Shown: positions 35,538 through 44,418 of the stretch, piece by piece
Position numbering within the stretch: position 1 is the first letter of the stretch
Layout of the letters: each line of letters begins with the position of its first letter
NCBI GenBank assembly: GCA_938035945.1
Contig: CALHOU010000110.1
Location: forward strand, 1 to 51,658
From: an uncultured Granulosicoccaceae bacterium
GTDB taxonomy: Bacteria > Pseudomonadota > Gammaproteobacteria > Granulosicoccales > Granulosicoccaceae
Direction of reading: 5' to 3'
Length of the DNA stretch: 51,658 nucleotides
The notes under the pieces: generated by a model
Told to the model about the DNA's origin: nothing
Database searches by the model: none
What the model saw: the letters and a program-made list of their open reading frames with translations, nothing else
Translations under genes and position numbers: made by a program

Positions 35538-36685
35538 TATTTAACTGAACCTGCTAATAGGCCACGCACAAGGTATTTTTGCATGGCGAAAAAAACAATT
35601 AATGGTACTGCGATAGACACAAATGCCGATGTGGCCAGGATTTCCCAGTTACCACCTCGAGTACCAAGCAACTCCACAATTTGTTTTGTCATCACTGTGG
35701 TTTCACCGGTTGAATCGATCAAGAACACTAAAGACACCAGCAAATCGTTCCACGTCCATAAGAACTGAAAAATGGCGAACGATGCCAAAGCCGGAAAACT
35801 CAATGGCAATATGATTTTGGTGAATATCTGAAATTCCGTCGCACCATCGACTCGGGCGTTTTCGATAATGTCTCTTGGCAAACCAACCATATAGTTGCGT
35901 AGCAAATAGATCGCCAACGGCAACCCGAAACCGGTATGGGCGAGCCAAGCGCCTATATAGCCTTTACCGATGCCAATTTGATTATGAAATTTCAGCAATG
36001 GAATGAGTGCGAGTTGCAATGGCACTACCAACAAGCCAACCACAACCGCTATCAACAAAGCGCGGCCAGGAAAATCCATCCATGCCAACGCATAGGCTGC
36101 AAAGGCTGCGATCAGTATGGGTATGATGGTAGCCGGGATCGTGACCGTGAGCGTATTCATGAACGCTTTCGCCATGCCCTCTCGATTGTTCGGATTGAAC
36201 AACACATTTTTATAGTTTTCGGTAGTGAATTCCGGCGCAATCGTCGCCGTGACAAAGATTCGCGTACCGCGTTTGCCGGTAAAAGCTTCGGTATGCTCGA
36301 GTCGGTAATCACCATTGGTTTGCACGCTGGCCGTACCGCCTTTACGCAGCTCAGCTGTGTCACCTGGCTTGTAGTCTGCAATGGCCTTAGAACTAACGCC
36401 CCAAACACTGATGTCGGACGCTTCGCGCCCGTCAAAAAGATTTCCTTCGATAACAAACTTACCATCCACCTCTTGTTGTTCGGTGGGTGCGGCTGAGCGC
36501 AGCGTTAAGTTCTGCTCGGAGCTGACCATCGACTTCCACCAACCGCTGGAGGCGATTTGGTCCCCGGTTCTAAATGACGATACAAATAATCCGGCGGTGG
36601 GAAACAACCACAACAGCACAAGCGCTGCCAAAGACAAATGAACCGCCCAGACGAGCGATGATTTCTTACCAACCATGCCGTCCAT
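35537..36685 (-). CDS. aglG: Alpha-glucoside ABC importer, permease 2
   Basis: A 382-residue MalG-like permease. After the first membrane helix comes an external insert of about 100 residues (roughly 35-140), beta-rich and without membrane segments, then five more helices and the EAA loop ENARVDGATEFQIFTKIILP. I recall large inserts in other AglG proteins, so this is likely normal for the family. The start at 36685 forms TAATG with the aglF stop; the longer frame to 36781 overlaps aglF. Confidence 0.92.
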   Translation of the reverse strand: MDGMVGKKSSLVWAVHLSLAALVLLWLFPTAGLFVSSFRTGDQIASSGWWKSMVSSEQNLTLRSAAPTEQQEVDGKFVIEGNLFDGREASDISVWGVSSKAIADYKPGDTAELRKGGTASVQTNGDYRLEHTEAFTGKRGTRIFVTATIAPEFTTENYKNVLFNPNNREGMAKAFMNTLTVTIPATIIPILIAAFAAYALAWMDFPGRALLIAVVVGLLVVPLQLALIPLLKFHNQIGIGKGYIGAWLAHTGFGLPLAIYLLRNYMVGLPRDIIENARVDGATEFQIFTKIILPLSFPALASFAIFQFLWTWNDLLVSLVFLIDSTGETTVMTKQIVELLGTRGGNWEILATSAFVSIAVPLIVFFAMQKYLVRGLLAGSVK

Positions 36686-37692
36686 TAACGCATCTCCTTG
36701 CGAGCGTTGTACACGTTCCAAACAAGTATAGGCGTAACCAGCAGCATAATGATCATGGCGCTGGCACTGCCAACACCCCAATCATTGGCGCGAAACATTT
36801 TGTCGTACATGTAATTTGCAAGCACTTGGGTTTCCCATTGCCCATTGGTCATGGCAAAAACAATGTCAAATACTTTGAGTACAACTATCGTAATCGTTGT
36901 CCAAACCACCACGATGGTGCCCATGATTTGCGGCACTTTTATTTTGAAAAATATTTGAAAAGGGTTAGCACCGTCGACGATAGCCGCTTCAATGGTTTCC
37001 TCTGGAATACCACGAAGCGCTGCCGATAAAATAACCATGGCAAAACCAGTTTGAATCCAAATAAGTACTGCCATCAAAAAAAAGCTGTTCCAAAACGGTA
37101 TGGTTAACCACGTATTGGGTTCGGTTCCACCAAAGTAGAGATAGAGTGCGTTCAACACACCAATTTGATCTTGCTCGACTGGGCGCGTGTCATAAACCAA
37201 TTTCCAGATGACAGCCGCACCAACAAATGAGATTGCCATTGGCATAAAGATAATTGATTTGGCGATGTTACCCCACTTGACCCGGTCAGAAAGTTGCGCT
37301 GCAAGCAGACCAAACACAGTGGACATTGCTGGCACAACTAAAAGCCATAGCATGTTGTTTTTTAAAGCTTCCCAAAATTTGGGTTCGGCCATCATTTGCT
37401 TGTAATTAGCCAGTCCAACAAATTGGGATTGATTGTTTGGTAGTCGTTCAGTCAACGATAGGCGCAGCGTTTCAACCACTGGGTAAGCCAAATACAAACC
37501 AAGTGCGGCAAGCGCCGGAAATAAAAACAGCCAAGGTCGAACTATGTTGGCCCGATTGATATTACGTCCTGCATTGGGTCCGCTGGCTGGAAATAAAACT
37601 TTGTCGAGAAAGAGATTAGAGAAATAAAAATAACCAACACATCCACTAACACCAATGAGAATGGTGAGCAAACCTTGAAAGACCGGATGCAT
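36685..37692 (-). CDS. aglF: Alpha-glucoside ABC importer, permease 1
   Basis: A 335-residue MalF-like permease with an extra N-terminal membrane helix (residues 7-28), then the usual core beginning WLFLFPALAALGLYLAYPV and the EAA loop EAAIVDGANPFQIFFKIKVP. Placed between aglE and aglG as in rhizobial agl operons. It starts 101 bases after aglE; the gap holds a 16-bp hairpin. Confidence 0.92.
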   Translation of the reverse strand: MHPVFQGLLTILIGVSGCVGYFYFSNLFLDKVLFPASGPNAGRNINRANIVRPWLFLFPALAALGLYLAYPVVETLRLSLTERLPNNQSQFVGLANYKQMMAEPKFWEALKNNMLWLLVVPAMSTVFGLLAAQLSDRVKWGNIAKSIIFMPMAISFVGAAVIWKLVYDTRPVEQDQIGVLNALYLYFGGTEPNTWLTIPFWNSFFLMAVLIWIQTGFAMVILSAALRGIPEETIEAAIVDGANPFQIFFKIKVPQIMGTIVVVWTTITIVVLKVFDIVFAMTNGQWETQVLANYMYDKMFRANDWGVGSASAMIIMLLVTPILVWNVYNARKEMR

Positions 37693-37743
37693 AACGACTC
37701 CTGCGGTTAATAAGGCGTGTTAAAACTGTAGGTGTACAAACAA

Positions 37744-37783
37744 CCGGAACGAAGTAGGCGAACAAACGCCCACATCGTTCCGG
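37744..37783 (-). promoter_or_regulatory. Intra-operon RNA hairpin after aglE
   Basis: On the minus-strand RNA, CCGGAACGA (37783-37775) and UCGUUCCGG (37752-37744) form an outer 9-bp stem. After one U-U mismatch an inner 7-bp stem (GUGGGCG with CGCCUAC) closes a UUUGUU loop. The inner stem includes a G-U pair that works only on this strand. It starts 10 bases after the aglE stop and has no T-run. Confidence 0.72.
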
Positions 37784-37793
37784 CGGAACTAAC

Positions 37794-39155
37794 TTACTTC
37801 AATGCATCCCAACTTTCTTGGATGCCTTTCGCAACGTCTGCTGCTGACTTACCACCAGCATAATCAACCATTCCGGTCCAGAATGAGCCTGCGCCAACGC
37901 CACCAGGCATTAGATCTGACCCATCAAAACGAAAAGTAGTAGCACCGAGCAGAATGTCACCCATGCTGCGTAGCGTATCGGTTGCGTACAAGTCGGTGTT
38001 TACACCCTTGTGTGGTGTAAGGAAACCTTGTTGCGCCATCCAAACTTCATGCGCGATTGGTGACTTCAGGAATTCCATCAAAGCGCGAGTAGCTGGGCTA
38101 TCGTTTGTAATAGCGAACAAAGTACCTGCACCCAGTACCGGCGAACCTAAGTCTTTCTCAGCATAGGCTGGAAAGTAAAAGAAGTCTGCATCAGCACCCA
38201 CTTCAGTACCTTCTGGAAAGAACGCTGGAATGAATGACGCTTGACGGTGCATGTAGCACTGAGCCGGAGATGAAAATAGACCTTTAGGGCTATCACGGAA
38301 GTCAGTCGATGCTACAACACCCGCACCACCAGCAACATAATCATCGTTGCGCGCGAACGCACCGAATTCTTCAATAGCTGCTATAACGCGTGGATCATCA
38401 AATGGTATGTCGTTGGAAACCCACTGGTCGTAAACATCAGTCGGTTGTGTACGCAACATCATGTCCTCAACCCAATCGGTTGCAGGCCAGCCTGTTGCAC
38501 CACCAGAACCCAAACCGATACACCAAGGTGTGCCGCCGTCAGCGACGATTTGATCTGTTAGCGCTTTAAGCTCTTCCATTGATTCTGGAATCTCATAACC
38601 CGCATCTTCAAAATTTTCTGGTGAATACCAAACCAGTGATTTGACATCGACTTTGAAAAAGAAACCGTATAGGCCATCTTTTCCATCACCATCAGCGTAG
38701 GTACCCAGATCTACCCAAGATTGACCGGCCGCGTAGTTATCGCGAACCCAATCAGCAGTGTCATCACCCAATGGCGATAAGAAACCACGCTTAGCCATAT
38801 CTGCTGCTAAACCAGGCTGAGGGAATACAGCGACGTTAGGTGCAGAACCTGCTTCTGCGTCGATCATAATTTGTTGTTCAAAGCTGTCTGAACCTGTGTA
38901 CTTGACATCAGCACCGGTGGCTTCGCCAAAATAGGCCAAAACACTTTCGACCAGCTCTTGATCAGGCCCAAGCCATGGTCCAAAAACAGTGACTTGCTGA
39001 CCACTAAGATCAGTCGACTTTAGTTCTTCATAGCTTGCCCAGTTGAAGTCACCTTCGCCTGGAGCAAACTTAAGATCCGCAGCCGCCACGGTGGCACTTC
39101 CCATCATGGTTGCTGTGATGCCCGCTACTAGCGCACTTTTAGTTAAGAATTTCAT
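37794..39155 (-). CDS. aglE: Alpha-glucoside periplasmic binding protein
   Basis: A 453-residue family 1 solute-binding protein. The signal peptide MKFLTKSALVAGITATMMG is cleaved near VAAA. Motifs are VTVFGPWLGPDQE, VFPQPGLAADMAKRG, GWPATDWVED and GAGTLFAITND. Length and wording match AglE-type alpha-glucoside binders. The ATG at 39155 has GGAGGAAGC just upstream; the frame extends to 39212 but without signal. First gene of the agl operon. Confidence 0.93.
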   Translation of the reverse strand: MKFLTKSALVAGITATMMGSATVAAADLKFAPGEGDFNWASYEELKSTDLSGQQVTVFGPWLGPDQELVESVLAYFGEATGADVKYTGSDSFEQQIMIDAEAGSAPNVAVFPQPGLAADMAKRGFLSPLGDDTADWVRDNYAAGQSWVDLGTYADGDGKDGLYGFFFKVDVKSLVWYSPENFEDAGYEIPESMEELKALTDQIVADGGTPWCIGLGSGGATGWPATDWVEDMMLRTQPTDVYDQWVSNDIPFDDPRVIAAIEEFGAFARNDDYVAGGAGVVASTDFRDSPKGLFSSPAQCYMHRQASFIPAFFPEGTEVGADADFFYFPAYAEKDLGSPVLGAGTLFAITNDSPATRALMEFLKSPIAHEVWMAQQGFLTPHKGVNTDLYATDTLRSMGDILLGATTFRFDGSDLMPGGVGAGSFWTGMVDYAGGKSAADVAKGIQESWDALK

Positions 39156-39236
39156 GCTTCCTCCATTCCAAAATGAGACGCTGCTAAAGAGGAATTGACG
39201 GAAAAGTATCAAAATCCAAAGCGCCTTGAATTACTG

Positions 39237-39265
39237 AGTATTCCGCACAGCGGTGGGCCTGTCAA
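39237..39265 (-). promoter_or_regulatory. Predicted promoter of the agl operon
   Basis: On the minus strand an exact TTGACA (39265-39260) and AATACT (39242-39237) are 17 bases apart, giving a leader of about 75 bases before aglE. The spacer contains CCGC-ACA-GCGG, a small inverted repeat that might be part of a repressor site. A TATAAT further upstream (minus strand near 39282) is another possible -10. Confidence 0.5.
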
Positions 39266-39338
39266 CCCGAAACCGCCATTATACCTATGTTAATTAGTCT
39301 ATTAAGCGAATGCTTCGGTAGGAGCAGCGTAACGGGTT

Positions 39339-39368
39339 TTGACAGTTCTGGATTGATTCATATATGAT
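39339..39368 (+). promoter_or_regulatory. Predicted promoter of aglR
   Basis: TTGACA (39339-39344) and TATGAT (39363-39368) are spaced by 18 bases, about 49 bases before the aglR ATG. Both match consensus well (six and five of six). The region between this and the agl promoter is the place for shared control. Confidence 0.55.
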
Positions 39369-39416
39369 TTTCGAAGCGATTTGGATCAAGCCGATCTAGC
39401 AATTTGACGCAAACCT

Positions 39417-40442
39417 ATGAATCTCAAACAGCTGTCCGAACATCTTGGGTTGTCGCAAACAACTGTGAGTCGCGCACTAAATGGCTATCCAGAAGTTAAC
39501 GAGACAACCCGTCGTCGCGTGGAGCGAGCGGCCGCAGAAGGTAACTACCGACCGAACTTGCGTGCAATGAGCCTCGCCACTGGCAAAGCCATGGCCATCG
39601 GTCACGTCGTACCGGTTGCACACAAGAATGATGTTGTAAACCCCGTATTTGCCGAATTCGTGGCAGGCGCTAGCCAGACCTATAATTTGCACGGCTACGA
39701 GCTGATGCTCACTATTGCCGAAACGAAAAATGAAGAATCCATTTACAGAAGTTTAGCGGCCAAACGCGCGGTTGATGGCGTCATCGTTCATTCACCTTTA
39801 CGAGACGATCCGCGACTGGCCCTATTAAATGAGATCGGACTGCCCTTTGTTGTCCACGGCAGAGTTTGCGATAGCAAAACCGAATACAACTGGATTGATA
39901 TGAACAATCGGCGTGCGTTTAAACAAGCGACGCAATTACTCATTGATCTCGGCCACAAGAAAATCGCGTTAGTTAACGGACAAGAAACATTGAGTTTTGC
40001 GTGGCTGCGTCGACAAGGGTACGAAGAAGCCTTTAAAGACAACCAACTGGAAATAGAACCGGCTTTTCTATCGTCGGCTGCGCTAACCGAAACTTACGGC
40101 TACGAAAAAGCCTCGGAGTTACTCGCGCTGGAGAAATCGCCAAGTGCTTTCCTGGTTTCGTCCTATATTGTGGCACTAGGCATTAGACGCGCTATCAGTC
40201 AAGCAGGATTGAACATAGGGAAAGACATCTCCGTCATCATTCATGATGACGAACTCTCCTACTTCGATAACAGCGCTGCCGTACCGCAGTTCACATCCAC
40301 GCGATCATCAGTTCGCGAAGCTGGCATTCTTGCTGCCGAAATGCTGTTAAAACAAATCGATGATCCCGGCCTTTATCCACAAACACAATTGTTAGAATCG
40401 CACCTGACTATAGGCTCTTCCACAGGGCCATACAAAGCTTAG
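39417..40442 (+). CDS. aglR: LacI-family regulator of the agl operon
   Basis: A 341-residue LacI/GalR-type regulator. The N terminus NLKQLSEHLGLSQTTVSRAL is the DNA-binding HTH. RPNLRAMSLATGKAM is the hinge, and the ligand domain includes LPFVVHGR and ISVIIHDDE. It is divergent from aglE, with a 261-base gap, like aglR in rhizobia, where it represses the operon until an alpha-glucoside is present. No Shine-Dalgarno is seen before the ATG. Confidence 0.92.
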   Translation: MNLKQLSEHLGLSQTTVSRALNGYPEVNETTRRRVERAAAEGNYRPNLRAMSLATGKAMAIGHVVPVAHKNDVVNPVFAEFVAGASQTYNLHGYELMLTIAETKNEESIYRSLAAKRAVDGVIVHSPLRDDPRLALLNEIGLPFVVHGRVCDSKTEYNWIDMNNRRAFKQATQLLIDLGHKKIALVNGQETLSFAWLRRQGYEEAFKDNQLEIEPAFLSSAALTETYGYEKASELLALEKSPSAFLVSSYIVALGIRRAISQAGLNIGKDISVIIHDDELSYFDNSAAVPQFTSTRSSVREAGILAAEMLLKQIDDPGLYPQTQLLESHLTIGSSTGPYKA

Positions 40443-40471
40443 TCAGCATCACGTACACATCTACCACAGGT

Positions 40472-40513
40472 CGTTGAGTCAGTTTCGAATTGTGCGACTG
40501 GACTATCTCAACG
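40472..40513. terminator. Inverted repeat between convergent aglR and otnI
   Basis: CGTTGAG (40472-40478) and CTCAACG (40507-40513) are inverted, with TCAGT/ACTGG partly pairing inside. It lies between two converging stop codons. No T-run follows on either strand, so its role as a terminator is doubtful. Confidence 0.3.
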
Positions 40514-40533
40514 CTGTGCAGCTTAAACGTTGC

Positions 40534-41322
40534 TCACTCAAGTAAGCGCTTAAGAGTTGCCATCCATTCTAGCGAGTCGTCCGTTGCGCCCACCGGTTTG
40601 TATTCAGCACCAAACGGTTGTTGATAACCGTGGCTGCGCATATAGTCAAACAGATAGGCGTAATTAATCTCGCCGGTATCAGGCGTACCTCTGTCGGGCG
40701 CAGACGCAAATTGAATATGACCGATAATATCGCGATGGTGTATGAACAGACGGGACAAATTGCCTTGCATTAACTGCACGTGATAACAATCAAACATCAG
40801 CTTTAGTTTGTCACTATTAATTTCTTTGATGATGGCTTCGGCTTGCAAGGTGGTTGATAAAAAGTATCCGGGCGCATCAATATTGTTTAAAGGTTCAATC
40901 ACTAACGATATCGGTAGCTTGCTCACTTTATCAATGGCGTAACGCAGGTTGTCTACGAACTGCTTACGTGCCTCAACGCCTTGTGCAAAACCTGCCATCA
41001 CATGAACATTCTTAGCACCTATTTGCGCAGCATAGTCTATCGCTTCATCGATGAATGATCGCGCCTCTACTTCGCGCCCCGGTATCGCGCTAAGACCATT
41101 GTCACCATTGGCCGTATCGCCGCGTGTCGTGTTGACACCTAACATTTCGAGGGAAGTATCTTTTAGCGCTGCTACAACATCGTTTGCGTTGAAAGCATAA
41201 GGCCAATGACACTCAACCGCATCAAAGCCTGCCAGTTTTGCAGCATGGATTGCCTCTGGCAGTGGTTTGTCAGCCCATAAAAACCCTAGGTTGGCGGAAA
41301 AACGAACCTTGTGATTGCTCAT
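40534..41322 (-). CDS. otnI: 2-oxo-tetronate isomerase (hydroxypyruvate isomerase family)
   Basis: A 262-residue TIM-barrel protein of the Hyi/OtnI family. Motifs are FSANLGFLWADKPL, ECHWPY, VIEPLNNIDAPGYFLST, LMFDCYHVQLMQGNL, GHIQFASAPDRGTPDTGEINY and the catalytic Glu in GAEYKP. OtnI interconverts 2-oxo- and 3-oxo-tetronate in L-threonate breakdown. Linked otnK and ltnD support OtnI rather than a hydroxypyruvate isomerase. It overlaps otnK by 4 bases. Confidence 0.9.
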   Translation of the reverse strand: MSNHKVRFSANLGFLWADKPLPEAIHAAKLAGFDAVECHWPYAFNANDVVAALKDTSLEMLGVNTTRGDTANGDNGLSAIPGREVEARSFIDEAIDYAAQIGAKNVHVMAGFAQGVEARKQFVDNLRYAIDKVSKLPISLVIEPLNNIDAPGYFLSTTLQAEAIIKEINSDKLKLMFDCYHVQLMQGNLSRLFIHHRDIIGHIQFASAPDRGTPDTGEINYAYLFDYMRSHGYQQPFGAEYKPVGATDDSLEWMATLKRLLE

Positions 41323-42587
41323 GTTTTTTTATCCGTGGCATTGCTGCTGTTCATCAGTGAGGCCGCTTTTTCAAAAAAATCCGGCGCGCCAAAATTTCCT
41401 GATTTCAATGCAATTACTAAATCTTTGCTAGCACGAAGTGCTGGTACGCCTGGGTCAATTTCGGGCCCGATGTCCAGAGCGGTTAAATTCAACCCTTCCA
41501 CTACCGCACCGGATGTTTCACCGCCAGCACTGATAAGTTTAGTCACACCGGCACCCACTAACTGCTGTGCAAGTTGCGCAAAAAAAGTTTCCAAAGATTC
41601 AGATGCAACGGCTTGCGAATGTTTTGCCTGTGTTTTCGCGACATCATCTGGATCGGCCGAACTATAAACCAGTGGAATACCTGCTTGCGCAAGCACCCAA
41701 CCTACAACCGACTCGATACTTTGAGCACCGCTAATGACTTCATCGGCATTGAGTTGGTATGTGGGGTGATTTTTAGCATGAACTTCAATTTGATTGCGTG
41801 TTGCAATTGAGCACGACCCCGATAAGGCAGCCACTGGCCCGGCCTGTCCAGCCCAACCATTTCGAGATTGCGAAATGTCACCAGAAGCTACAAAGTTTGC
41901 CGGTAAGCCTAAAGCCACACCGGAACCGCCTGTAATTAATGTTACGTCGCTAAGCGCTTTTCCAATTTCAAGTAAGTCGTCATCGTTGATGGCATCAACC
42001 ACCATGAATAAATGGCCCGATTTTTCTTGCTCTGCTAATTTTTCACGAATGCGTTGAGCGCCACTTGCCACGTCAGTATGTGCAACATGGCCAACTCTGG
42101 CTTTACACTGCGCCTGCATAACGCGACGCAAATCTGCATCAGTCATTGGCGTGATCGGATGGTTCTGCATACCACTTTCATTAAGCAATTGATCGTTTAC
42201 AAAAAGGTGACCTTGATAAATAGAACGGCCGGTACCGGGAAACGCTGGACAGACAATCACTTTGGATGCATTTAACGCAGCTGCCAGGGCTTCAGCCACG
42301 GGCCCGATATTGCCTTCAACCGTGCTATCAAACGTGGAGCAGTATTTGAAGAAAAACTGACGACAGCCTTGCGCCCGCAACCATTCCAAGGCTTGCAAAG
42401 ATTGCTTGATAGCATCCTCAGGTGCATTGGAGCGCGATTTTAAAGCAACCACGCCCGCTTCAACCGTATCGTCGCTTGCGTGTGTTGGTACACCGGAATA
42501 CAAGACTGTACGCATGCCTTGTTTGGCCAATGTATTTGCCAAATCACTGGAGCCGGTAAAGTCATCTCCTATGCAACCGAGTAGCAT
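41319..42587 (-). CDS. otnK: 3-oxo-tetronate kinase (four-carbon acid sugar kinase)
   Basis: A 422-residue DUF1537/four-carbon acid sugar kinase. The N-terminal LGCIGDDFTGSSDLANTLAKQG binds the sugar acid. The C-terminal part has ISAGGETSGAVVEGL and GPEIDPGVPAL for nucleotide binding, and KSGNFGAPDFF near the end. It phosphorylates 3-oxo-tetronate at C4. The usual next enzyme, the class II aldolase-like decarboxylase OtnC, is not in the window. It starts 2 bases after ltnD. Confidence 0.92.
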   Translation of the reverse strand: MLLGCIGDDFTGSSDLANTLAKQGMRTVLYSGVPTHASDDTVEAGVVALKSRSNAPEDAIKQSLQALEWLRAQGCRQFFFKYCSTFDSTVEGNIGPVAEALAAALNASKVIVCPAFPGTGRSIYQGHLFVNDQLLNESGMQNHPITPMTDADLRRVMQAQCKARVGHVAHTDVASGAQRIREKLAEQEKSGHLFMVVDAINDDDLLEIGKALSDVTLITGGSGVALGLPANFVASGDISQSRNGWAGQAGPVAALSGSCSIATRNQIEVHAKNHPTYQLNADEVISGAQSIESVVGWVLAQAGIPLVYSSADPDDVAKTQAKHSQAVASESLETFFAQLAQQLVGAGVTKLISAGGETSGAVVEGLNLTALDIGPEIDPGVPALRASKDLVIALKSGNFGAPDFFEKAASLMNSSNATDKKT

Positions 42588-42589
42588 TC

Positions 42590-43489
42590 CTATTCTCCTG
42601 GCAAGCTAATGTTAGCTTGCTTGGCATACACTTTCGCAACCGCCGCATCGTCCTCCAATCCATAACCTTGATCTTTGGCTTGAACATATTGTTCCAGTGC
42701 TGCTTTGGTAACTGGCGCATCGAAATTTACCGAATCAGCGATGTCTAACACAATACCAAGGTCCTTTAACCAAATATTAACAGCTGAATGTGGTGTGTAA
42801 TCACCTTCTATAATGTGCGGTGCCCTATTCTCAAGCATCCAACTTGATCCCGCACACTGCGAAATAACCTCTAAAAACTTATCCGGCTTAACGCCTTGTG
42901 TCACGCCAAAGGTTAAGGCTTCCGCCATCGTGGCGATATGCACGCCCGCGAGCAGTTGATTAACAGCTTTCATTGCAGAGCCAGCGCCGGCTTCGTTTCC
43001 AAGTTCAAAAACCGTAGCAGCCATGGCATCTAAAATGGGGCGGGCGCGAGTAAATGTATCACTTGAACCAGATGCCATAACAGACAACTGCCCTTGCGCC
43101 GCCTTCACAGACCCACCTGAAATTGGTGCATCAAGATACAGAACCTGATGTTCTTGGCATCGTGCTGCTAGGGAACGGGCAAACTCGGGCGCAACGGTTG
43201 CGCAGGCGATTACCACGCTCCCTGGCGCGAGCAATGGCACAATACCCTTTGTGCCAAACAAAACTTCTTCTGTTTGCGTTGCATTTAACACAACAACAAC
43301 GACGCAATCCAGATCGGGGGCTATGCTATCGATCGAAGATAGTGAGCCGCCCTCGCTGGCAAATTTTTCCATTTGCGCTTGCGCCACGTCGAACCCATAG
43401 GTCTCATGACCGGCTTTTAAAACCGACATCGCAATGCCATAGCCCATAGAACCAAGCCCGATTACAGCAGTTTTCATAGTTGGATACAT
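42590..43489 (-). CDS. ltnD: L-threonate dehydrogenase (3-hydroxyisobutyrate dehydrogenase family)
   Basis: A 299-residue NAD-dependent beta-hydroxyacid dehydrogenase. GLGSMGYGIA binds the nucleotide, DAPISGGSVKAAQGQLSVM binds substrate, and the catalytic Lys lies in GSAMKAVNQLL. In tetronate pathways LtnD oxidises L-threonate at C2, giving the substrate of OtnI. Two start codons, 43489 and 43477, are possible and neither has a strong Shine-Dalgarno. It follows the AraC gene after 26 bases. Confidence 0.88.
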   Translation of the reverse strand: MYPTMKTAVIGLGSMGYGIAMSVLKAGHETYGFDVAQAQMEKFASEGGSLSSIDSIAPDLDCVVVVVLNATQTEEVLFGTKGIVPLLAPGSVVIACATVAPEFARSLAARCQEHQVLYLDAPISGGSVKAAQGQLSVMASGSSDTFTRARPILDAMAATVFELGNEAGAGSAMKAVNQLLAGVHIATMAEALTFGVTQGVKPDKFLEVISQCAGSSWMLENRAPHIIEGDYTPHSAVNIWLKDLGIVLDIADSVNFDAPVTKAALEQYVQAKDQGYGLEDDAAVAKVYAKQANISLPGE

Positions 43490-43515
43490 GCCAATTAGAG
43501 GTGTAAGAACGTAGT

Positions 43516-44412
43516 TTAGCCGACAACCTGTAGCCGCTGCTGTACTTCTTCTCGGTATTCGCGAGGCGTAAGTTGTTTGATACGCCTAAATCGCCGATTG
43601 AAGTTGGCAACGTTGTTAAACCCGACTTCAAAACAAATATGGGTTACCGGCTCGTTCGTGTTCGCGAGCAATTCACAGGCACGACTTATCCGAACCCGAT
43701 TGAGAAACTCGTTAAAACCGTTGCCGGTCGCTTTGGTGAAAAATCGCGAGAAAGCGCTTTCGCTCATACCAACAAGCTCAGCAACCGTTGATAACGTAAT
43801 TTGTTGTGCATAATTTTCGGTTATAAAGTGGGCAACCTGATCCACCTTTAATAGGCTTGTATCGTCGGCATTGCTTTTCATCGACACAGTGGACAACAAG
43901 TGATACTGCGTTTGTTTTGCAAGCACCAGCAGAAATTCTATAAGTAAACTAATTTTGGCAGCACCTTCGCAATCGCGCATAGCGCGCATAAATGTTAATG
44001 CCTGATCGAGCGTCTCGCCTTTGAACTCAATGCCATACTTTGCTCTGTCTAGCATAGGCAACAGTTCTGCCAGCTCTGGCGCAACTTTCGCCATATCCCT
44101 GATCAGATGCTGATCAAACTTGACCAGTCGATCGCGAATGGCTACATGTTCATCGGTATGCGTTTGGCTAATCCAGTTGTGCGGCAATCGTGGTCCAGTC
44201 AACACAAAGTGACCTGGCTCAAACTCACCAATGTAATCACCGACAAAGACTTTGCCGCGAGTAGCTGCGATGTAATGCAATTCAAATTCATCATGGTAAT
44301 GCCAGCGGACAAGTGCATTAGGATAGCCATGCTCCATGTACACAACCGACTCCCCATAGCCTAGCGAAAGCTCGAATTCTGGTTGCGATGTGGTGTTAGG
44401 GCTCATACGCAC
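43516..44412 (-). CDS. AraC-family regulator with cupin sensor domain
   Basis: A 298-residue regulator. Residues 20-100 form a cupin-like sensor (WHYHDEFELHYI, DYIGEFEPGHFVLTGPRLPHNW). The C-terminal 100 residues contain two HTH motifs of the AraC type, SAFSRFFTKATG and AGFNNVANFNRRFRRI, ending TPREYR. It is inside the tetronate operon, 6 bases after the SDR gene, so it most likely controls that operon and the divergent PanB-like gene. Confidence 0.92.
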   Translation of the reverse strand: MRMSPNTTSQPEFELSLGYGESVVYMEHGYPNALVRWHYHDEFELHYIAATRGKVFVGDYIGEFEPGHFVLTGPRLPHNWISQTHTDEHVAIRDRLVKFDQHLIRDMAKVAPELAELLPMLDRAKYGIEFKGETLDQALTFMRAMRDCEGAAKISLLIEFLLVLAKQTQYHLLSTVSMKSNADDTSLLKVDQVAHFITENYAQQITLSTVAELVGMSESAFSRFFTKATGNGFNEFLNRVRISRACELLANTNEPVTHICFEVGFNNVANFNRRFRRIKQLTPREYREEVQQRLQVVG

Positions 44413-44418
44413 GTCACA

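Noticed and set aside
35936..36496. 186-codon open frame antisense to aglG
   Set aside because: aglG has the EAA loop and operon overlaps; the antisense product has no recognisable features.
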